In this document: positions 9,701 through 17,927 of the stretch, piece by piece
Layout of the letters: every line of letters begins with the position of its first letter
How positions within the stretch are numbered: the first letter of the stretch is position 1
Assembly: GCA_937900065.1 (NCBI GenBank)
Contig: CALCDS010000274.1
Span: 1-35,019 of the forward strand
Direction of reading: 5' to 3'
Source of the DNA: an uncultured Clostridiaceae bacterium
GTDB lineage: Bacteria > Bacillota > Clostridia > Clostridiales > Oxobacteraceae
Length of the DNA: 35,019 nt
Position numbers and translations under genes: made by a program
The notes under the pieces: model-generated
What the model saw: the letters and a program-made list of their open reading frames with translations, nothing else
Databases searched by the model: none
What the model was told of the DNA's origin: nothing

Positions 9701-11038
9701 TTCCGTGCAGGAACGATAGGCACGATTGCTGAAAAAACAGCATACGGGTTTGTAAAAAATTATCTTCAGGAAAAGAACATATACGCAACCCAGGCTGAAA
9801 TCGATAGGCTGACAAAAGGATGCACAGGCGTAAAAAGGACTACCGGACAACATCCGGGAGGAGTAATGGTGGTTCCAAGGGACAACGAAATATATCAGTT
9901 TACTCCAGTACAGCATCCTGCTGATGATGTAAACTCAAATATAATAACCACCCATTTTGATTACCATTCCATAAGCGGAAGATTATTAAAGCTCGATATA
10001 CTCGGGCATGATGACCCTACGGTGATAAGAATGCTTCAGGATCTGTCTGGAATAGATCCTAAGACCATACCAATAGGCGATAAAAAGGTTTTAAGCCTTT
10101 TCACATCTCCTGAGGCGTTAGGGGTGACAAAAGAGGATATAGACTGTGAGGTCGGAACGCTCGGGCTTCCTGAATTCGGGACCAAATTTGTAAGGCAGAT
10201 GCTGGTCGATACAAAGCCTAAGACATTTGCAGAGCTGGTCAGGATAAGCGGGCTTTCACACGGTACGGATGTATGGCTCAATAATGCGCAGGAATTGATT
10301 AAAAATGGTACGGCCACATTGAAAGAAGTAATATCTACAAGGGATGACATAATGCTGTACCTGATCAAAAAGGGAATGAAGCCTAAAAGCGCTTTTACGA
10401 TAATGGAAAGAGTAAGAAAGGGAAGAGGCCTAAGGGACGAGGATATTGATGAGATGAAACAAAGCGGCGTGCCTCAATGGTATATTGATTCTTGCCAAAA
10501 GATAAAATATATGTTTCCTAAGGGCCATGCGGTTGCATATGTCATGATGGCCATGAGGATAGCGTATTTTAAAGTATATATGCCCCTGTATTATTATGCT
10601 GCCTACTTTTCGATAAGGGCCGATCAGTTTGATGCGGATATAATTTCAAAGGGAGAAAACGCTGTAAAGGATAAGATCTCAGAAATAGAGAAACAGGGAA
10701 ATGATGCTTCCCAAAAGGATAAAGAACTTTTAACGATACTTGAGATTGCATATGAGATGTATAAAAGAGGATTTAAATTTTACAATGTGGATATTTACAA
10801 ATCCGATGCCGTAAAATTTTTAATAAGGGATGACGGCCTCTTGCCTCCTTTGAATTCTTTGCAAGGGCTTGGCGTAAATGCCGCCAAAAATATAGCGCGG
10901 GCCAGGGAGGATGGAGAGTACATATCGATTGAAGATTTAAGGACAAGGGCAAAAGTGTCAAAAACCGTTGTAGAGATATTGAAAAATCACGGATGCTTAA
11001 AAGGTATGCCCGAAACCAACCAGCTTACACTATTTTAA
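6779..11038 (+). CDS. polC: DNA polymerase III alpha subunit, Gram-positive PolC type
   Basis: Replicative DNA polymerase with its own 3'-5' proofreading exonuclease. Domains in order: a lineage-specific N-terminus, an OB-fold around residues 215-310, the first part of PHP (HLHTQMSSMDG near residue 325), and the inserted DnaQ-like exonuclease from DIETTG near residue 410 to HRAVDDA near residue 548. Then come the second part of PHP, a four-cysteine zinc knuckle (CPDC...CPKC, about residues 893-922), and the polymerase palm, with the catalytic aspartates in PDIDLNFSGEYQ near residue 946. The fingers and helix-hairpin-helix end follow, and the protein ends in a TNQLTLF tail that fits a beta-clamp-binding peptide. 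The length of 1419 aa matches the family. AGAGGGGGG lies 5-6 bases before ATG 6779. A new promoter begins directly after its stop. Confidence 0.98.
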   Translation: MSKNLSEVLEGVDIDKNIKTLIPHIEIVKVSVNRRSKKWNVYIKSVCPISSNVMDAIKSMIKYKYSIDNDINIICENSAESQNEVSKIDTDDVIKHISTMFPSAGGWIKNSETMVEGNDYDFILWTEFGVKFLLSKGCDKLMEGYISEKYNRKVHVNIMYKEKKGFQKEYCSEKKKEDESLISKLIKSRPSAKNESAKERTNSYILGRRIDEEIAPIKSLNEASGRVTIEGDVFDVKIIVTRNNKTIISFNITDYEGSITVKVFTSDKNCEFLKDSIKPGARFKVRGDASYDRYAREVVMLASDIQQVPAILREDDAPQKRVELHLHTQMSSMDGISSASDLVETAARWGHRAVAITDHGVVQAFPEAAEAAKKNNIKVIYGVESYLADDGAPIVLNANDMDISGEYIALDIETTGLSSSNDRIIEIGAARIRNGNVVEEFNELIDPEIPIPENIVQLTGIDDTMVSGKRKINEVLPDFINFAKDGVLVAHNAKFDIGFIKKNCRELNIEINNPVIDTLTLSKLLFPNLKRYKLDVVAKHLGISLKNHHRAVDDAVCAGNILIKCIDIMKDKNVKTISDINKLFKGKQDFKKMNTYHTVLLVKNHEGLLNLYKLISISHLNYFYRKPRILKSVLEKYREGIIVGSGCQAGLLYREILNGASDSELADIVRFYDYLEIQPLGNNEFMVRENIVDSEDTLKKINMRILKLGKKYNRPVVATGDVHFLNPHDEIFRRILMHGQGYEDADNQAPLYFKTTDEMLEEFSYLGKDNAYDVVVKNPNMIADMIENIKPIPDETFPPKIDGADEDIKNMSIKRAHDIYGEKLPEIVEKRLDRELSSIINHGYAVLYLIAQKLVSKSVHDGYLVGSRGSVGSSFVATMCGITEVNPLPPHYVCPDCKYSEFITDGSYGSGADMPDKTCPKCGCKLKKDGHDIPFEVFLGFEGDKEPDIDLNFSGEYQPIAHKYTEELFGKGHVFRAGTIGTIAEKTAYGFVKNYLQEKNIYATQAEIDRLTKGCTGVKRTTGQHPGGVMVVPRDNEIYQFTPVQHPADDVNSNIITTHFDYHSISGRLLKLDILGHDDPTVIRMLQDLSGIDPKTIPIGDKKVLSLFTSPEALGVTKEDIDCEVGTLGLPEFGTKFVRQMLVDTKPKTFAELVRISGLSHGTDVWLNNAQELIKNGTATLKEVISTRDDIMLYLIKKGMKPKSAFTIMERVRKGRGLRDEDIDEMKQSGVPQWYIDSCQKIKYMFPKGHAVAYVMMAMRIAYFKVYMPLYYYAAYFSIRADQFDADIISKGENAVKDKISEIEKQGNDASQKDKELLTILEIAYEMYKRGFKFYNVDIYKSDAVKFLIRDDGLLPPLNSLQGLGVNAAKNIARAREDGEYISIEDLRTRAKVSKTVVEILKNHGCLKGMPETNQLTLF

Positions 11039-11040
11039 AC

Positions 11041-11069
11041 TTGAAAAGATTGCAAATAGATGTTATAAT
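11041..11069 (+). promoter_or_regulatory. Strong sigma-A promoter of the rimP-nusA-infB operon
   Basis: TTGAAA (11041-11046), a 17-base spacer, and TATAAT (11064-11069) preceded by TG to give an extended -10 (TGTTATAAT). Transcription would start near 11076, only about 40 bases after the polC stop, leaving a leader of about 215 bases before rimP. Confidence 0.75.
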
Positions 11070-11101
11070 ATCTCTGTGTTTGACAAGATAATGAATTTTG
11101 C

Positions 11102-11130
11102 TTAAAGAGTGGGTTTTTCCCACTCTTTAA
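11102..11130 (+). promoter_or_regulatory. Leader hairpin upstream of rimP
   Basis: TTAAAGAGTGGG (11102-11113) and CCCACTCTTTAA (11119-11130) form a perfect 12-bp stem with a TTTTT loop. The bases after it (TGTTAATACTG) contain no T run, so it is a poor terminator. It lies about 26 bases after the predicted start of the operon transcript, so it more likely acts in the mRNA leader as a stability or regulatory element. It could still terminate some transcripts coming from polC. Confidence 0.6.
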
Positions 11131-11289
11131 TGTTAATACTGTATTAATTGAAAGTTTGATGAATATAACTTATGCAGTATTGTCCGTAAAGTCATGGCGT
11201 AGAATAATGGATATACATATTACAAAAAATAAAGTTTGTGAATGTTCAAATGCACAGAAAGCTATTGCTTATTTAGGAGGGTATATATC

Positions 11290-11751
11290 ATGCCGACCGC
11301 GAAAGTTGAACAGACAGTTGAAGATATTGCAAAACCTATAGCTGAGAGTTTGGGGATTGCGCTTATAGATGTAGAGTATAGAAAAGAAGGAAAAAATCAT
11401 GTGCTTAGGGTAACAATCGATAAGCCTGAGGGAGTTACTATTGAAGACTGTGAACACATGAGCCGGGAGCTTGATGTAAAGCTCGACGAAGCGGATCCCA
11501 TAGAGGAAAGTTACAGCCTTGAGGTGCAGTCTCCCGGAGAGAGAACATTGAGAAGGGACAGCGAATTTGAATATTTTAAGGGAAGAGATGTTGAAGTCAA
11601 ATTATATTATGCCATAGACGGCCAAAAGTTATATGATGGGAAACTCTTGGGGTTAGAAAAAGATAACATAGCAATAATGCTGAATGACGGGTGTGAAAAA
11701 AGTTTTGACAGGGAAAAAGTATCCAGCGTAAGATTGAAAATTAATTTTTAA
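11290..11751 (+). CDS. rimP: Ribosome maturation factor RimP
   Basis: Helps mature the 30S ribosomal subunit. The 153-aa protein has the N-terminal alpha/beta domain with GIALIDVEYRKEG (about residues 24-36) and VTIDKPEGVTIEDCE, then DEADPIEESYSLEVQSPG, a family hallmark, and a C-terminal SH3-like barrel. The start is ATG 11290, with AGGAGGG (11275-11281) 8 bases upstream; an in-frame ATG 48 bases earlier lies before this ribosome site and is not used. It is the first gene of the rimP-nusA-ylxR-ylxQ-infB cluster, which is conserved across Firmicutes and gathers transcription antitermination and translation initiation functions. Confidence 0.96.
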   Translation: MPTAKVEQTVEDIAKPIAESLGIALIDVEYRKEGKNHVLRVTIDKPEGVTIEDCEHMSRELDVKLDEADPIEESYSLEVQSPGERTLRRDSEFEYFKGRDVEVKLYYAIDGQKLYDGKLLGLEKDNIAIMLNDGCEKSFDREKVSSVRLKINF

Positions 11752-11765
11752 AGGAGGTCTTAAAT

Positions 11766-12857
11766 ATGAATGGGGAATTTATTGAAGCAATGGCTCAATT
11801 AGGAAGAGAAAAAGGCATAAAGCCTGAAATATTGCTGGAAGCTCTTGAGTCGGCCCTCATATCAGCTTATAAAAAGAACTTCGGCACAGCGCAAAATGTT
11901 AAAACTGTAATAAACCGTGATACTGGAGATGTCCATGTCTATGCACAGAAAACCGTGGTAGACGAAGTTTATGACAATCTTCTTGAAATCAGTATAGATG
12001 ATGCTCAGAAAATCGATAAAACTTATAAGTTAGGTGATATCGTCGATATCGAAGTTACTCCAAGGAAATTCGGAAGGATTGCCGCACAAACCGCTAAACA
12101 GGTTGTGGTGCAGAAAATAAGAGAAGCAGAAAGGAACATAATATACGAAGAGTTTTCCAATAAGGAAAATGACATGGTAGTGGGCACAGTGCTTAGGAAA
12201 GATAAACAAAATGTATACATTGATCTTGGAAAAACTGAGGCCATATTAAGCCCGAGCGAGCAGATGCCCAATGAAGAGTATAACTTCGGCGACAGGCTGA
12301 AATTATATATTGTGGAGGTCAAAAAAACAAGCAAAGGCCCTCAAATAATCGTGTCAAGGACTCATCCCGGATTATTGAAACGCCTGTTTGAACAGGAAGT
12401 CCCTGAAATATTCCAGGGTATCGTTGAAATAAAGGGGATAGCCAGGGAGGCAGGTTCAAGGACCAAAATAGCCGTGTATTCCCATGATGAAAACGTTGAT
12501 CCCACGGGAGCGTGCATAGGCCAGAAGGGAACAAGGGTGCAGGCTATAGTCGATGAGCTCAAAGGCGAAAAAATCGATGTCATCAAATGGAGCAAATCTC
12601 CTGAGGAATTCATAGCTAGTGCTTTGAGCCCTGCAAAAGTGCTTTCGGTTGAGCTAAATGAGGATGAAAAATCCGCAAGAGTGATGGTAATGGACTTTCA
12701 GCTGTCTCTGGCAATAGGCAAAGAAGGCCAAAATGCCAGATTGGCAGCTAAACTTACAGGTTGGAAGATAGATATAAAGAGTCAGCCCAATATGGAGACT
12801 ATCGAAGGCAATGTAGATAATATTGAGGATAAGGGGGATACTGATGCAGAGAGTTAA
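11766..12857 (+). CDS. nusA: Transcription termination/antitermination factor NusA
   Basis: Binds RNA polymerase and nascent RNA, promoting pausing, intrinsic termination and rRNA antitermination. The 363-aa protein has the polymerase-binding N-domain (1-125), an S1 domain (about 133-200, from MVVGTVLRKDKQNVYIDLG), and two KH modules. The first contains DPTGACIGQKGTRVQAI (about 243-259) and the second SLAIGKEGQNARLAAKLTGW (about 316-335). It ends in a short acidic tail, as in Gram-positive forms, without the extra acidic repeats of proteobacteria. AAAGGAGG precedes ATG 11766 closely. The 3' end overlaps the ylxR start by 14 bases. Confidence 0.98.
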   Translation: MNGEFIEAMAQLGREKGIKPEILLEALESALISAYKKNFGTAQNVKTVINRDTGDVHVYAQKTVVDEVYDNLLEISIDDAQKIDKTYKLGDIVDIEVTPRKFGRIAAQTAKQVVVQKIREAERNIIYEEFSNKENDMVVGTVLRKDKQNVYIDLGKTEAILSPSEQMPNEEYNFGDRLKLYIVEVKKTSKGPQIIVSRTHPGLLKRLFEQEVPEIFQGIVEIKGIAREAGSRTKIAVYSHDENVDPTGACIGQKGTRVQAIVDELKGEKIDVIKWSKSPEEFIASALSPAKVLSVELNEDEKSARVMVMDFQLSLAIGKEGQNARLAAKLTGWKIDIKSQPNMETIEGNVDNIEDKGDTDAES

Positions 12858-13119
12858 AAAAATTCCTCTTAGAAAATGCCTGGGATGCCAGGAGATGAAG
12901 CCTAAAAAAGAACTCGTAAGGATTGTAAGGGCTGCACATACTGATGAAATAAAGATAGACATTAAAGGAAAGATGGCTGGAAGAGGAGCATATATATGCA
13001 GAAATTCGGAATGCTTTGAAAAAGCATATAAAACCAAAAGGATAGAAAAGGCTCTTGAAAGAGAGATAAGTCCTGAAATATATGAGGTGTTGAAGAAGGA
13101 GATAGTTCCGGTTGAATGA
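12844..13119 (+). CDS. ylxR: YlxR/RnpM family RNA-binding protein
   Basis: Small basic protein (91 aa) of the YlxR (DUF448) family, reported in B. subtilis to bind and modulate RNase P RNA (RnpM). The hallmark is the N-terminal PLRKCLGCQEMKPKKELVRIV stretch (split here as PLRKCLGCQ and KPKKELVRIV), then GRGAYICRNSECFEKA with its conserved Cys pair. The start is ATG 12844, with AAGGGGG about 7 bases upstream, inside the end of nusA; the in-frame ATG at 12823 lies before that site. The 14-base overlap with nusA suggests translational coupling. Confidence 0.92.
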   Translation: MQRVKKIPLRKCLGCQEMKPKKELVRIVRAAHTDEIKIDIKGKMAGRGAYICRNSECFEKAYKTKRIEKALEREISPEIYEVLKKEIVPVE

Positions 13120-13414
13120 AAACAAGTTTTATTCGTTCTTAGGAATAATAAAAAAGTCAGGCAATTTGATATCAGGTTACAACATATGTGAAATCGAAAT
13201 TAAAAAGAACAAATGCAAGCTTATCATAATTGCAGAAGATGCATCTTTAAATACAAAGCGTAAGTTTGTGGAACTCTGTGAAAAGATGAACATTAAATAC
13301 ATTGTATATGGATGCAAGAGGAAACTTGGTATATGCATTGGAAAGGATGAAACATCTGTTATGGGGATCGAAAATGATGATATGTCAAGGGTGGTTTTGG
13401 ATATGTTGAAATAA
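13112..13414 (+). CDS. ylxQ: L7Ae-family ribosomal protein YlxQ
   Basis: A 100-aa L7Ae/L30e-fold protein of the YlxQ type, with KFYSFLGIIKKSGNLISGYN at the start, LIIIAEDASLNTKRK (about residues 37-51), the family's RNA-contact region, and a hydrophobic C-terminal helix. B. subtilis relatives bind kink-turn RNA. It starts with TTG at 13112; GAAGGAGAT lies about 8 bases upstream and the start overlaps the end of ylxR by 8 bases. An ATG at 13116 is in another frame. The position between ylxR and infB is the conserved one. Confidence 0.9.
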   Translation: MNENKFYSFLGIIKKSGNLISGYNICEIEIKKNKCKLIIIAEDASLNTKRKFVELCEKMNIKYIVYGCKRKLGICIGKDETSVMGIENDDMSRVVLDMLK

Positions 13415-13440
13415 GTTTAATAAATACGGGGGTGAAAGAC

Positions 13441-15558
13441 TTGTCAAAATTAAGAGTATATGAACTTGCCAAACAATTAGGCGTTGCAAGCAGAGATATA
13501 ATAGAATTTTTAAGAGAGTTTAACTTTAATGTAAAGAATCACATGAGTGTCGTGAATGATGAAGCTATAAAGCTTGCATCTGAGTACTTTGATGATAAAA
13601 AAGAAGATAAGAAGGAAGATAAAGCTTCAAATGCGCTGGAGCAAGATAATGATTTAGAGGGACTTGAAGAAATTGCACCACTCGGTAAGGTTCCTATTAA
13701 AGATGAAAAAGCAAAGAAAGTTTCAAACAAGCAGGTAAAGCGCAAAAATACTAAGAAAACCGATTTCAAAGTTAAGGTGCAGACTGCAGAGAAGGAAGAG
13801 AGCAATAAGGAGATATATATAAGAGATGGAATAACGGTAAAGGAATTATCCGAAAAGCTTGGTAAACAAGTCTCTGAAGTTATCAAAAAACTTATAATGA
13901 TGGGTATCATGGCTAATATAAACCATGAGCTTGATTTTGATACGGCAGAAAAGATAGCTAAAGAATATAAGATTACCGTAAAAAAGGAAGAACCCAAGAG
14001 TATTGAGGAGACGATTATAGATGATGCCCCCGATAAAAAAGATGATTTAGTGCCAAGACCGCCTGTGGTTACGATAATGGGCCATGTTGATCATGGTAAG
14101 ACATCGCTTCTTGACATAATAAGAAAATCCCATATAACGCTTACCGAAGCAGGAGGAATAACACAGCACATAGGAGCCTATACCGTAAACATTAAAGGCA
14201 ACAAGATAACTTTCTTTGATACGCCGGGCCATGAAGCTTTCACTTCAATGAGAGCAAGAGGGGCTCAGGCTACTGATATTTCAGTATTGGTAGTTGCGGC
14301 AGATGATGGTGTAATGCCCCAGACGATAGAGGCTATAAACCATTCCAAAGCAGCAAATGTTCCAATAATCGTAGCCATAAATAAAATAGATAAACCCAAT
14401 GCAAATGTTGACAGAGTGAAACAGGAACTTGCAGAGCAAGGCCTTGTAGCCGAAGATTGGGGTGGAGATACGATATGCGTGCTGGTTTCCGCAAAAACCG
14501 GAGAAGGCATAGACAATCTCCTTGAGATGATACTGCTCGTTGCCGAAATGTCTGAATTGAAAGCAAATCCAAATAGGCTGGCTAATGGAGTGGTAATTGA
14601 ATCCAAACTTGATAAAGGAAGAGGCCCTGTAGCCACAGTATTGATTAAAAATGGCACTCTAAAGGTTGGCGATCACATAGTAGCGGGAGTTACCTATGGA
14701 AAGGTCAGAGCTATGTTTGACGACAAGGGAAAGAGCGTAAGATCGGCCGGGCCGTCAATACCGGTGGAAGTACTGGGATTTAGTGAAATACCTGATGCAG
14801 GCGATATCATGAATGCCGTAAAATCTGAAAAGGGAGCAAAGCAGATAGCCGAAAAAAGGATTGCTGCCAACAGGGACAGGATGATAAACGATCCGCACAG
14901 GGTAACGCTTGAGAACCTGTTTGACCAGATTGAAGAGGGCGAAATAAAGGAGCTCAACATAATAATAAAAGGCGATGTGCAGGGCTCTGTAGAAGCTCTT
15001 GAACAGTCATTGGAGAAGCTTTCAAATGAAAATGTAAAGGTAAAGGTAATCCACGGAGGCGTTGGTGCGATAACCGAATATGATGTTATGCTGGCATCTG
15101 CCTCAAATGCCGTAATAATAGGATTTAATGTAAGACCTGATACCAAATCCAGATTGCTTGCTGAAAAAGAAAAGGTCGATATAAAGACATACAGGATAAT
15201 ATATGAAGTAATAGATGATGTAGAGGCTGCAATGAAGGGAATGCTTGAGCCTGAGTTTAAAGAAGTCGTAAGGGGAAGAGCAGAAGTCAGGGCAATATTC
15301 AAGGTTTCCAGCATAGGAACGATTGCAGGATGTTACGTCACTGAAGGCAAGATAAATCGATCAAACAATATAAGGGTCATAAGAGACGGCATAGTCATAA
15401 ATGAGGGAAAACTGGCATCACTAAAGAGGTTCAAAGATGATGTAAAGGAAGTATCCCAAGGTTATGAATGTGGGCTGAATGTAGAAAAATTCAATGATAT
15501 AAAAGAGGGCGACGTCATAGAGTCCTTTGAAATGGAGCAAGTTGAAAGGACTGAATAG
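13441..15558 (+). CDS. infB: Translation initiation factor IF-2
   Basis: GTPase that brings initiator fMet-tRNA to the 30S subunit and promotes subunit joining. From this start it is 705 aa. An N-terminal helical IF2N motif (SKLRVYELAKQLG) is followed by a Lys/Glu-rich linker (about residues 45-115) and a second IF2N-like segment (about 125-175). The GTPase domain has GHVDHGKT (about 213-220), DTPGHE (about 259-264) and NKID (about 314-317). The C-terminal beta-barrel and fMet-tRNA-binding domains follow, with GDVQGSVEAL near residue 510. I chose TTG 13441: the purine-rich GGGGGTGAAAG lies in front of it at normal spacing, while GTG 13432 would sit inside that ribosome site. Relatives start with the same MSKLRVYELA sequence. 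Confidence 0.96.
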   Translation: MSKLRVYELAKQLGVASRDIIEFLREFNFNVKNHMSVVNDEAIKLASEYFDDKKEDKKEDKASNALEQDNDLEGLEEIAPLGKVPIKDEKAKKVSNKQVKRKNTKKTDFKVKVQTAEKEESNKEIYIRDGITVKELSEKLGKQVSEVIKKLIMMGIMANINHELDFDTAEKIAKEYKITVKKEEPKSIEETIIDDAPDKKDDLVPRPPVVTIMGHVDHGKTSLLDIIRKSHITLTEAGGITQHIGAYTVNIKGNKITFFDTPGHEAFTSMRARGAQATDISVLVVAADDGVMPQTIEAINHSKAANVPIIVAINKIDKPNANVDRVKQELAEQGLVAEDWGGDTICVLVSAKTGEGIDNLLEMILLVAEMSELKANPNRLANGVVIESKLDKGRGPVATVLIKNGTLKVGDHIVAGVTYGKVRAMFDDKGKSVRSAGPSIPVEVLGFSEIPDAGDIMNAVKSEKGAKQIAEKRIAANRDRMINDPHRVTLENLFDQIEEGEIKELNIIIKGDVQGSVEALEQSLEKLSNENVKVKVIHGGVGAITEYDVMLASASNAVIIGFNVRPDTKSRLLAEKEKVDIKTYRIIYEVIDDVEAAMKGMLEPEFKEVVRGRAEVRAIFKVSSIGTIAGCYVTEGKINRSNNIRVIRDGIVINEGKLASLKRFKDDVKEVSQGYECGLNVEKFNDIKEGDVIESFEMEQVERTE

Positions 15559-15627
15559 TAAGGGAAACAATCCATGAAATTCGCCAAGTTTTAAATTTGG
15601 CTCATTACAAAAAAGGTGGCAGATTAT

Positions 15628-15990
15628 ATGAGTTTTGAAAGGGCAGACCGCATTGCGGAAGAACTTAAACGCGAAATAAGCGATTTGATCAGAAATGAAA
15701 TAAGAGACCCCAGAATAGCTGAATTTACAAGCATAACATCTGTTGAAGTGACAAGGGATTTAAGATATGCCAAAGTGTTTGTAAGTGTGCTTGGAGACGA
15801 CAAGCAAAAGGATGACACATTATCCGGATTGAAAAGCGCTGCAGGGTTTGTAAGGAGGGAAATAGGAAAAAGGGTGAAATTGAGATACACTCCTGAAATA
15901 TTATTTGAAATTGACAAATCCATTGAGCATGGCATATATATATCTAAACTCATTGACAAAGTCAACAAGGCAGGGGAAGATAAAAAATGA
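15628..15990 (+). CDS. rbfA: Ribosome-binding factor A
   Basis: 30S maturation and cold-adaptation factor that binds near helix 1 of 16S rRNA. It is a 120-aa KH-fold protein beginning SFERADRIAEELKREIS, with EIRDPRIAEFTSITSVEVTRDLRYAKVFVSV in the middle (RDPRI and DLRYAKVFVS are hallmarks) and LRYTPEILFEIDKSIEHG near the end. The start is ATG 15628 because AAAGGTGG (15612-15619) lies 8 bases before it; GTG 15616 is within that site. The small ylxP gene usual between infB and rbfA in Bacillus is absent. The ATGA overlap with nrnA suggests coupled translation. Confidence 0.95.
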   Translation: MSFERADRIAEELKREISDLIRNEIRDPRIAEFTSITSVEVTRDLRYAKVFVSVLGDDKQKDDTLSGLKSAAGFVRREIGKRVKLRYTPEILFEIDKSIEHGIYISKLIDKVNKAGEDKK

Positions 15991-16955
15991 TAGCTTCAAA
16001 GATTGCCGGCATGCTTAAGGAAAAGGACAATATTGCAATAGTTTCTCATGTTATGGCTGACGGAGACAGCATAGGCTCTATGCTTGCCCTGTACAATGCT
16101 TTAAAGAAAATGAACAAGAATGTGTCTGCATTGACGGGAGATAAGCTTCCAAAGGTCTATTCATTCCTGCCGGGTTTTCAAGATATACGCAATTGTGATT
16201 CGCTAAGAGATAAGAATTACGATTTGCTTATAGTCTTGGACTGCGGAAGCTTGGATAGAATAGGCCTTTGCAGCAGCATCAAAGCTGGCATGATAATAAA
16301 TATAGACCACCATATTACAAATTCGAATTTTGGGGATTTAAATCTGGTGGATGCCAAAGCTTCATCTACCGGGGAAATCGTATATCAGATTATAAAGCTT
16401 ATGGGCGTTGATATATCTAAGGATGAAGCCGTTTGCTTATATACTGCAATCCTGACGGATACCGGATGTTTCAAATATTCCAATACAACATTGGCCACCC
16501 ATCAGATTGCAGGGGATCTTATAACTTACGGCTTTGACTTCGGGAAAATACACGATATGGTATATAGCAATTATGAATACGATTGCCTAAAGCTTTTGGG
16601 AAAAGCTTTATCGAGTCTGCAGCTTTATGAAGGCGGCAGGATTGCTTTGATGGAGCTTTTATATGACGATTTTAAAGGAATAAACTTGGAAGATATAAGT
16701 ACATCCGAGTTTATAGATTATGCGAGGGATATAGGAACTGTAGAAGAAGCTGCCTTTATAAAGGAAACATCTTTAGGTGAATTCAAAGTAAGCTTCAGGT
16801 CTAAAAGAATTGTGGATGTCAGAGCAATTTGCGAAAAATATGGAGGCGGCGGTCATATAAGAGCGGCAGGATGTACGATTACAGGGGATTTGAAATATGT
16901 AAGGGATACTGTAATAAATGAAATGAAAAAAGCTTTAAAGGATGAGATGGTTTGA
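15987..16955 (+). CDS. nrnA: Bifunctional oligoribonuclease / pAp phosphatase NrnA
   Basis: DHH-DHHA1 family phosphoesterase. NrnA homologues degrade very short RNA (nanoRNA) and dephosphorylate pAp, the by-product of sulfate assimilation and phosphopantetheine transfer. The 322-aa protein has the DHH motifs HVMADGDSIGS (about residues 20-30), LDCG (about 84-87) and IDHH (about 106-109), all carrying manganese ligands, and the C-terminal DHHA1 motif GGGGHIRAAG (about 286-295). It lies between rbfA and truB, overlapping rbfA by 4 bases (ATGA) and truB by 4 bases (TTGA). Confidence 0.92.
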   Translation: MIASKIAGMLKEKDNIAIVSHVMADGDSIGSMLALYNALKKMNKNVSALTGDKLPKVYSFLPGFQDIRNCDSLRDKNYDLLIVLDCGSLDRIGLCSSIKAGMIINIDHHITNSNFGDLNLVDAKASSTGEIVYQIIKLMGVDISKDEAVCLYTAILTDTGCFKYSNTTLATHQIAGDLITYGFDFGKIHDMVYSNYEYDCLKLLGKALSSLQLYEGGRIALMELLYDDFKGINLEDISTSEFIDYARDIGTVEEAAFIKETSLGEFKVSFRSKRIVDVRAICEKYGGGGHIRAAGCTITGDLKYVRDTVINEMKKALKDEMV

Positions 16956-17842
16956 ACGGAATATTGAATATACTTAAACCTCCATTTATGACTTCGCATG
17001 ATGTTGTATCATATATAAAAAAACTGCTGAATGTTAAAAAGGCAGGGCATACCGGAACCCTTGATCCTATGGCAGCCGGGGTGCTTCCTGTGACTTTAAA
17101 CAAAGCAACCAGGATATGTGAGTACCTTGTAAATGATAAGAAATCCTACAGGGCGGAAATGAGCCTTGGGTTTAGGAGCGATACTTTAGATAAGTGGGGA
17201 AATGTTGAATCGCTGCCGTCTGCCGCGATTTCAAAAGATCTGTTGATAGATACCTTAAAAAAATTTGAAGGCGAGATATATCAAACGCCTCCAATGTATT
17301 CTGCTGTCAAAGTTGGGGGAAGAAAGCTCTATGAACTTGCAAGAGAAGGTATAGTGGTCAAAATAGAACCTAGAAAAGTTTACATACATGAAATAAAGCT
17401 TGTAGATTTTAAAGGCTCTAATGTGATGTTTGATGTCACTTGCTCTAAAGGAACATACATAAGATCACTTTGCAGCGATATCGGCAAGTGTTTAGGAAGC
17501 GATGCGGTGATGACGTTTTTGATAAGAAGATCAACAGGCCCTTTTAGCATAGATGACTCGATAACATTACATGAACTTAAGGAAGCTGTTGAAAAAGGCA
17601 AAGTGAAAAAAATGCTTTATCCAATTGAATACGGACTTTGCAAATACACCAGAGTCTATGTTGATTCAAAAACAGCTCGCAAAGTAAAAAACGGTGTGGG
17701 ATTTGATATTATGGAAGCCTTGAAATCTGAAATCAGGGAGTTTGATGACATAGTGCTTGTTTTCGACGAGTCAAAAAATTTTATAGCATCGGCCAGAAAT
17801 GATAAAAACGGTTTCATTAAGATATGCAAGGTATTTTTATAG
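16952..17842 (+). CDS. truB: tRNA pseudouridine(55) synthase
   Basis: Makes pseudouridine 55 in the T-arm of tRNAs. The 296-aa protein has the N-terminal GILNILKPPFMTSHDVV, KKAGHTGTLDPMAAGVLPV with the catalytic Asp (about residue 38), the QTPPMYSAVKVGGRKLYELAR region (about 110-130), CSKGTYIRSLC (about 170), and a C-terminal PUA-like domain. It starts with TTG at 16952, overlapping the nrnA stop (TTGA), which points to coupled translation; a purine-rich AAAGGATGAGATGG lies just upstream. It is the last gene before a gap of 85 bases that contains an inverted repeat. Confidence 0.95.
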   Translation: MNGILNILKPPFMTSHDVVSYIKKLLNVKKAGHTGTLDPMAAGVLPVTLNKATRICEYLVNDKKSYRAEMSLGFRSDTLDKWGNVESLPSAAISKDLLIDTLKKFEGEIYQTPPMYSAVKVGGRKLYELAREGIVVKIEPRKVYIHEIKLVDFKGSNVMFDVTCSKGTYIRSLCSDIGKCLGSDAVMTFLIRRSTGPFSIDDSITLHELKEAVEKGKVKKMLYPIEYGLCKYTRVYVDSKTARKVKNGVGFDIMEALKSEIREFDDIVLVFDESKNFIASARNDKNGFIKICKVFL

Positions 17843-17844
17843 TC

Positions 17845-17887
17845 AGCAAAGTTTAAGGATTAAAATTACATTATTGCAGACTTTGCT
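17845..17887. repeat. Inverted repeat between truB and ribF (possible family 2 hairpin)
   Basis: AGCAAAGT (17845-17852) and ACTTTGCT (17880-17887) form a perfect 8-bp inverted repeat with a 27-base loop. The left half (AGCAAAGTTTAAGG, then AAAATTACATT) closely resembles the hairpin before dut at 21923-21971 (AGCAAAATTTTAAGG, then AAAATACATT). There is no T run, so it is not a normal terminator. It lies about 40 bases before the ribF start. Confidence 0.5.
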
Positions 17888-17927
17888 AAGTTCATCGATA
17901 TGGACTATCTAATAAGAGGAGATACAT

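Noticed and set aside
11156..11341. A 61-codon open frame in the rimP leader
   Set aside because: It overlaps the rimP start in another frame, has no ribosome site, and the peptide shows no family resemblance.
15570..15610. Terminator between infB and rbfA
   Set aside because: Only a 5-bp stem (GCCAA with TTGGC) and no T run; rbfA most likely stays in the operon.
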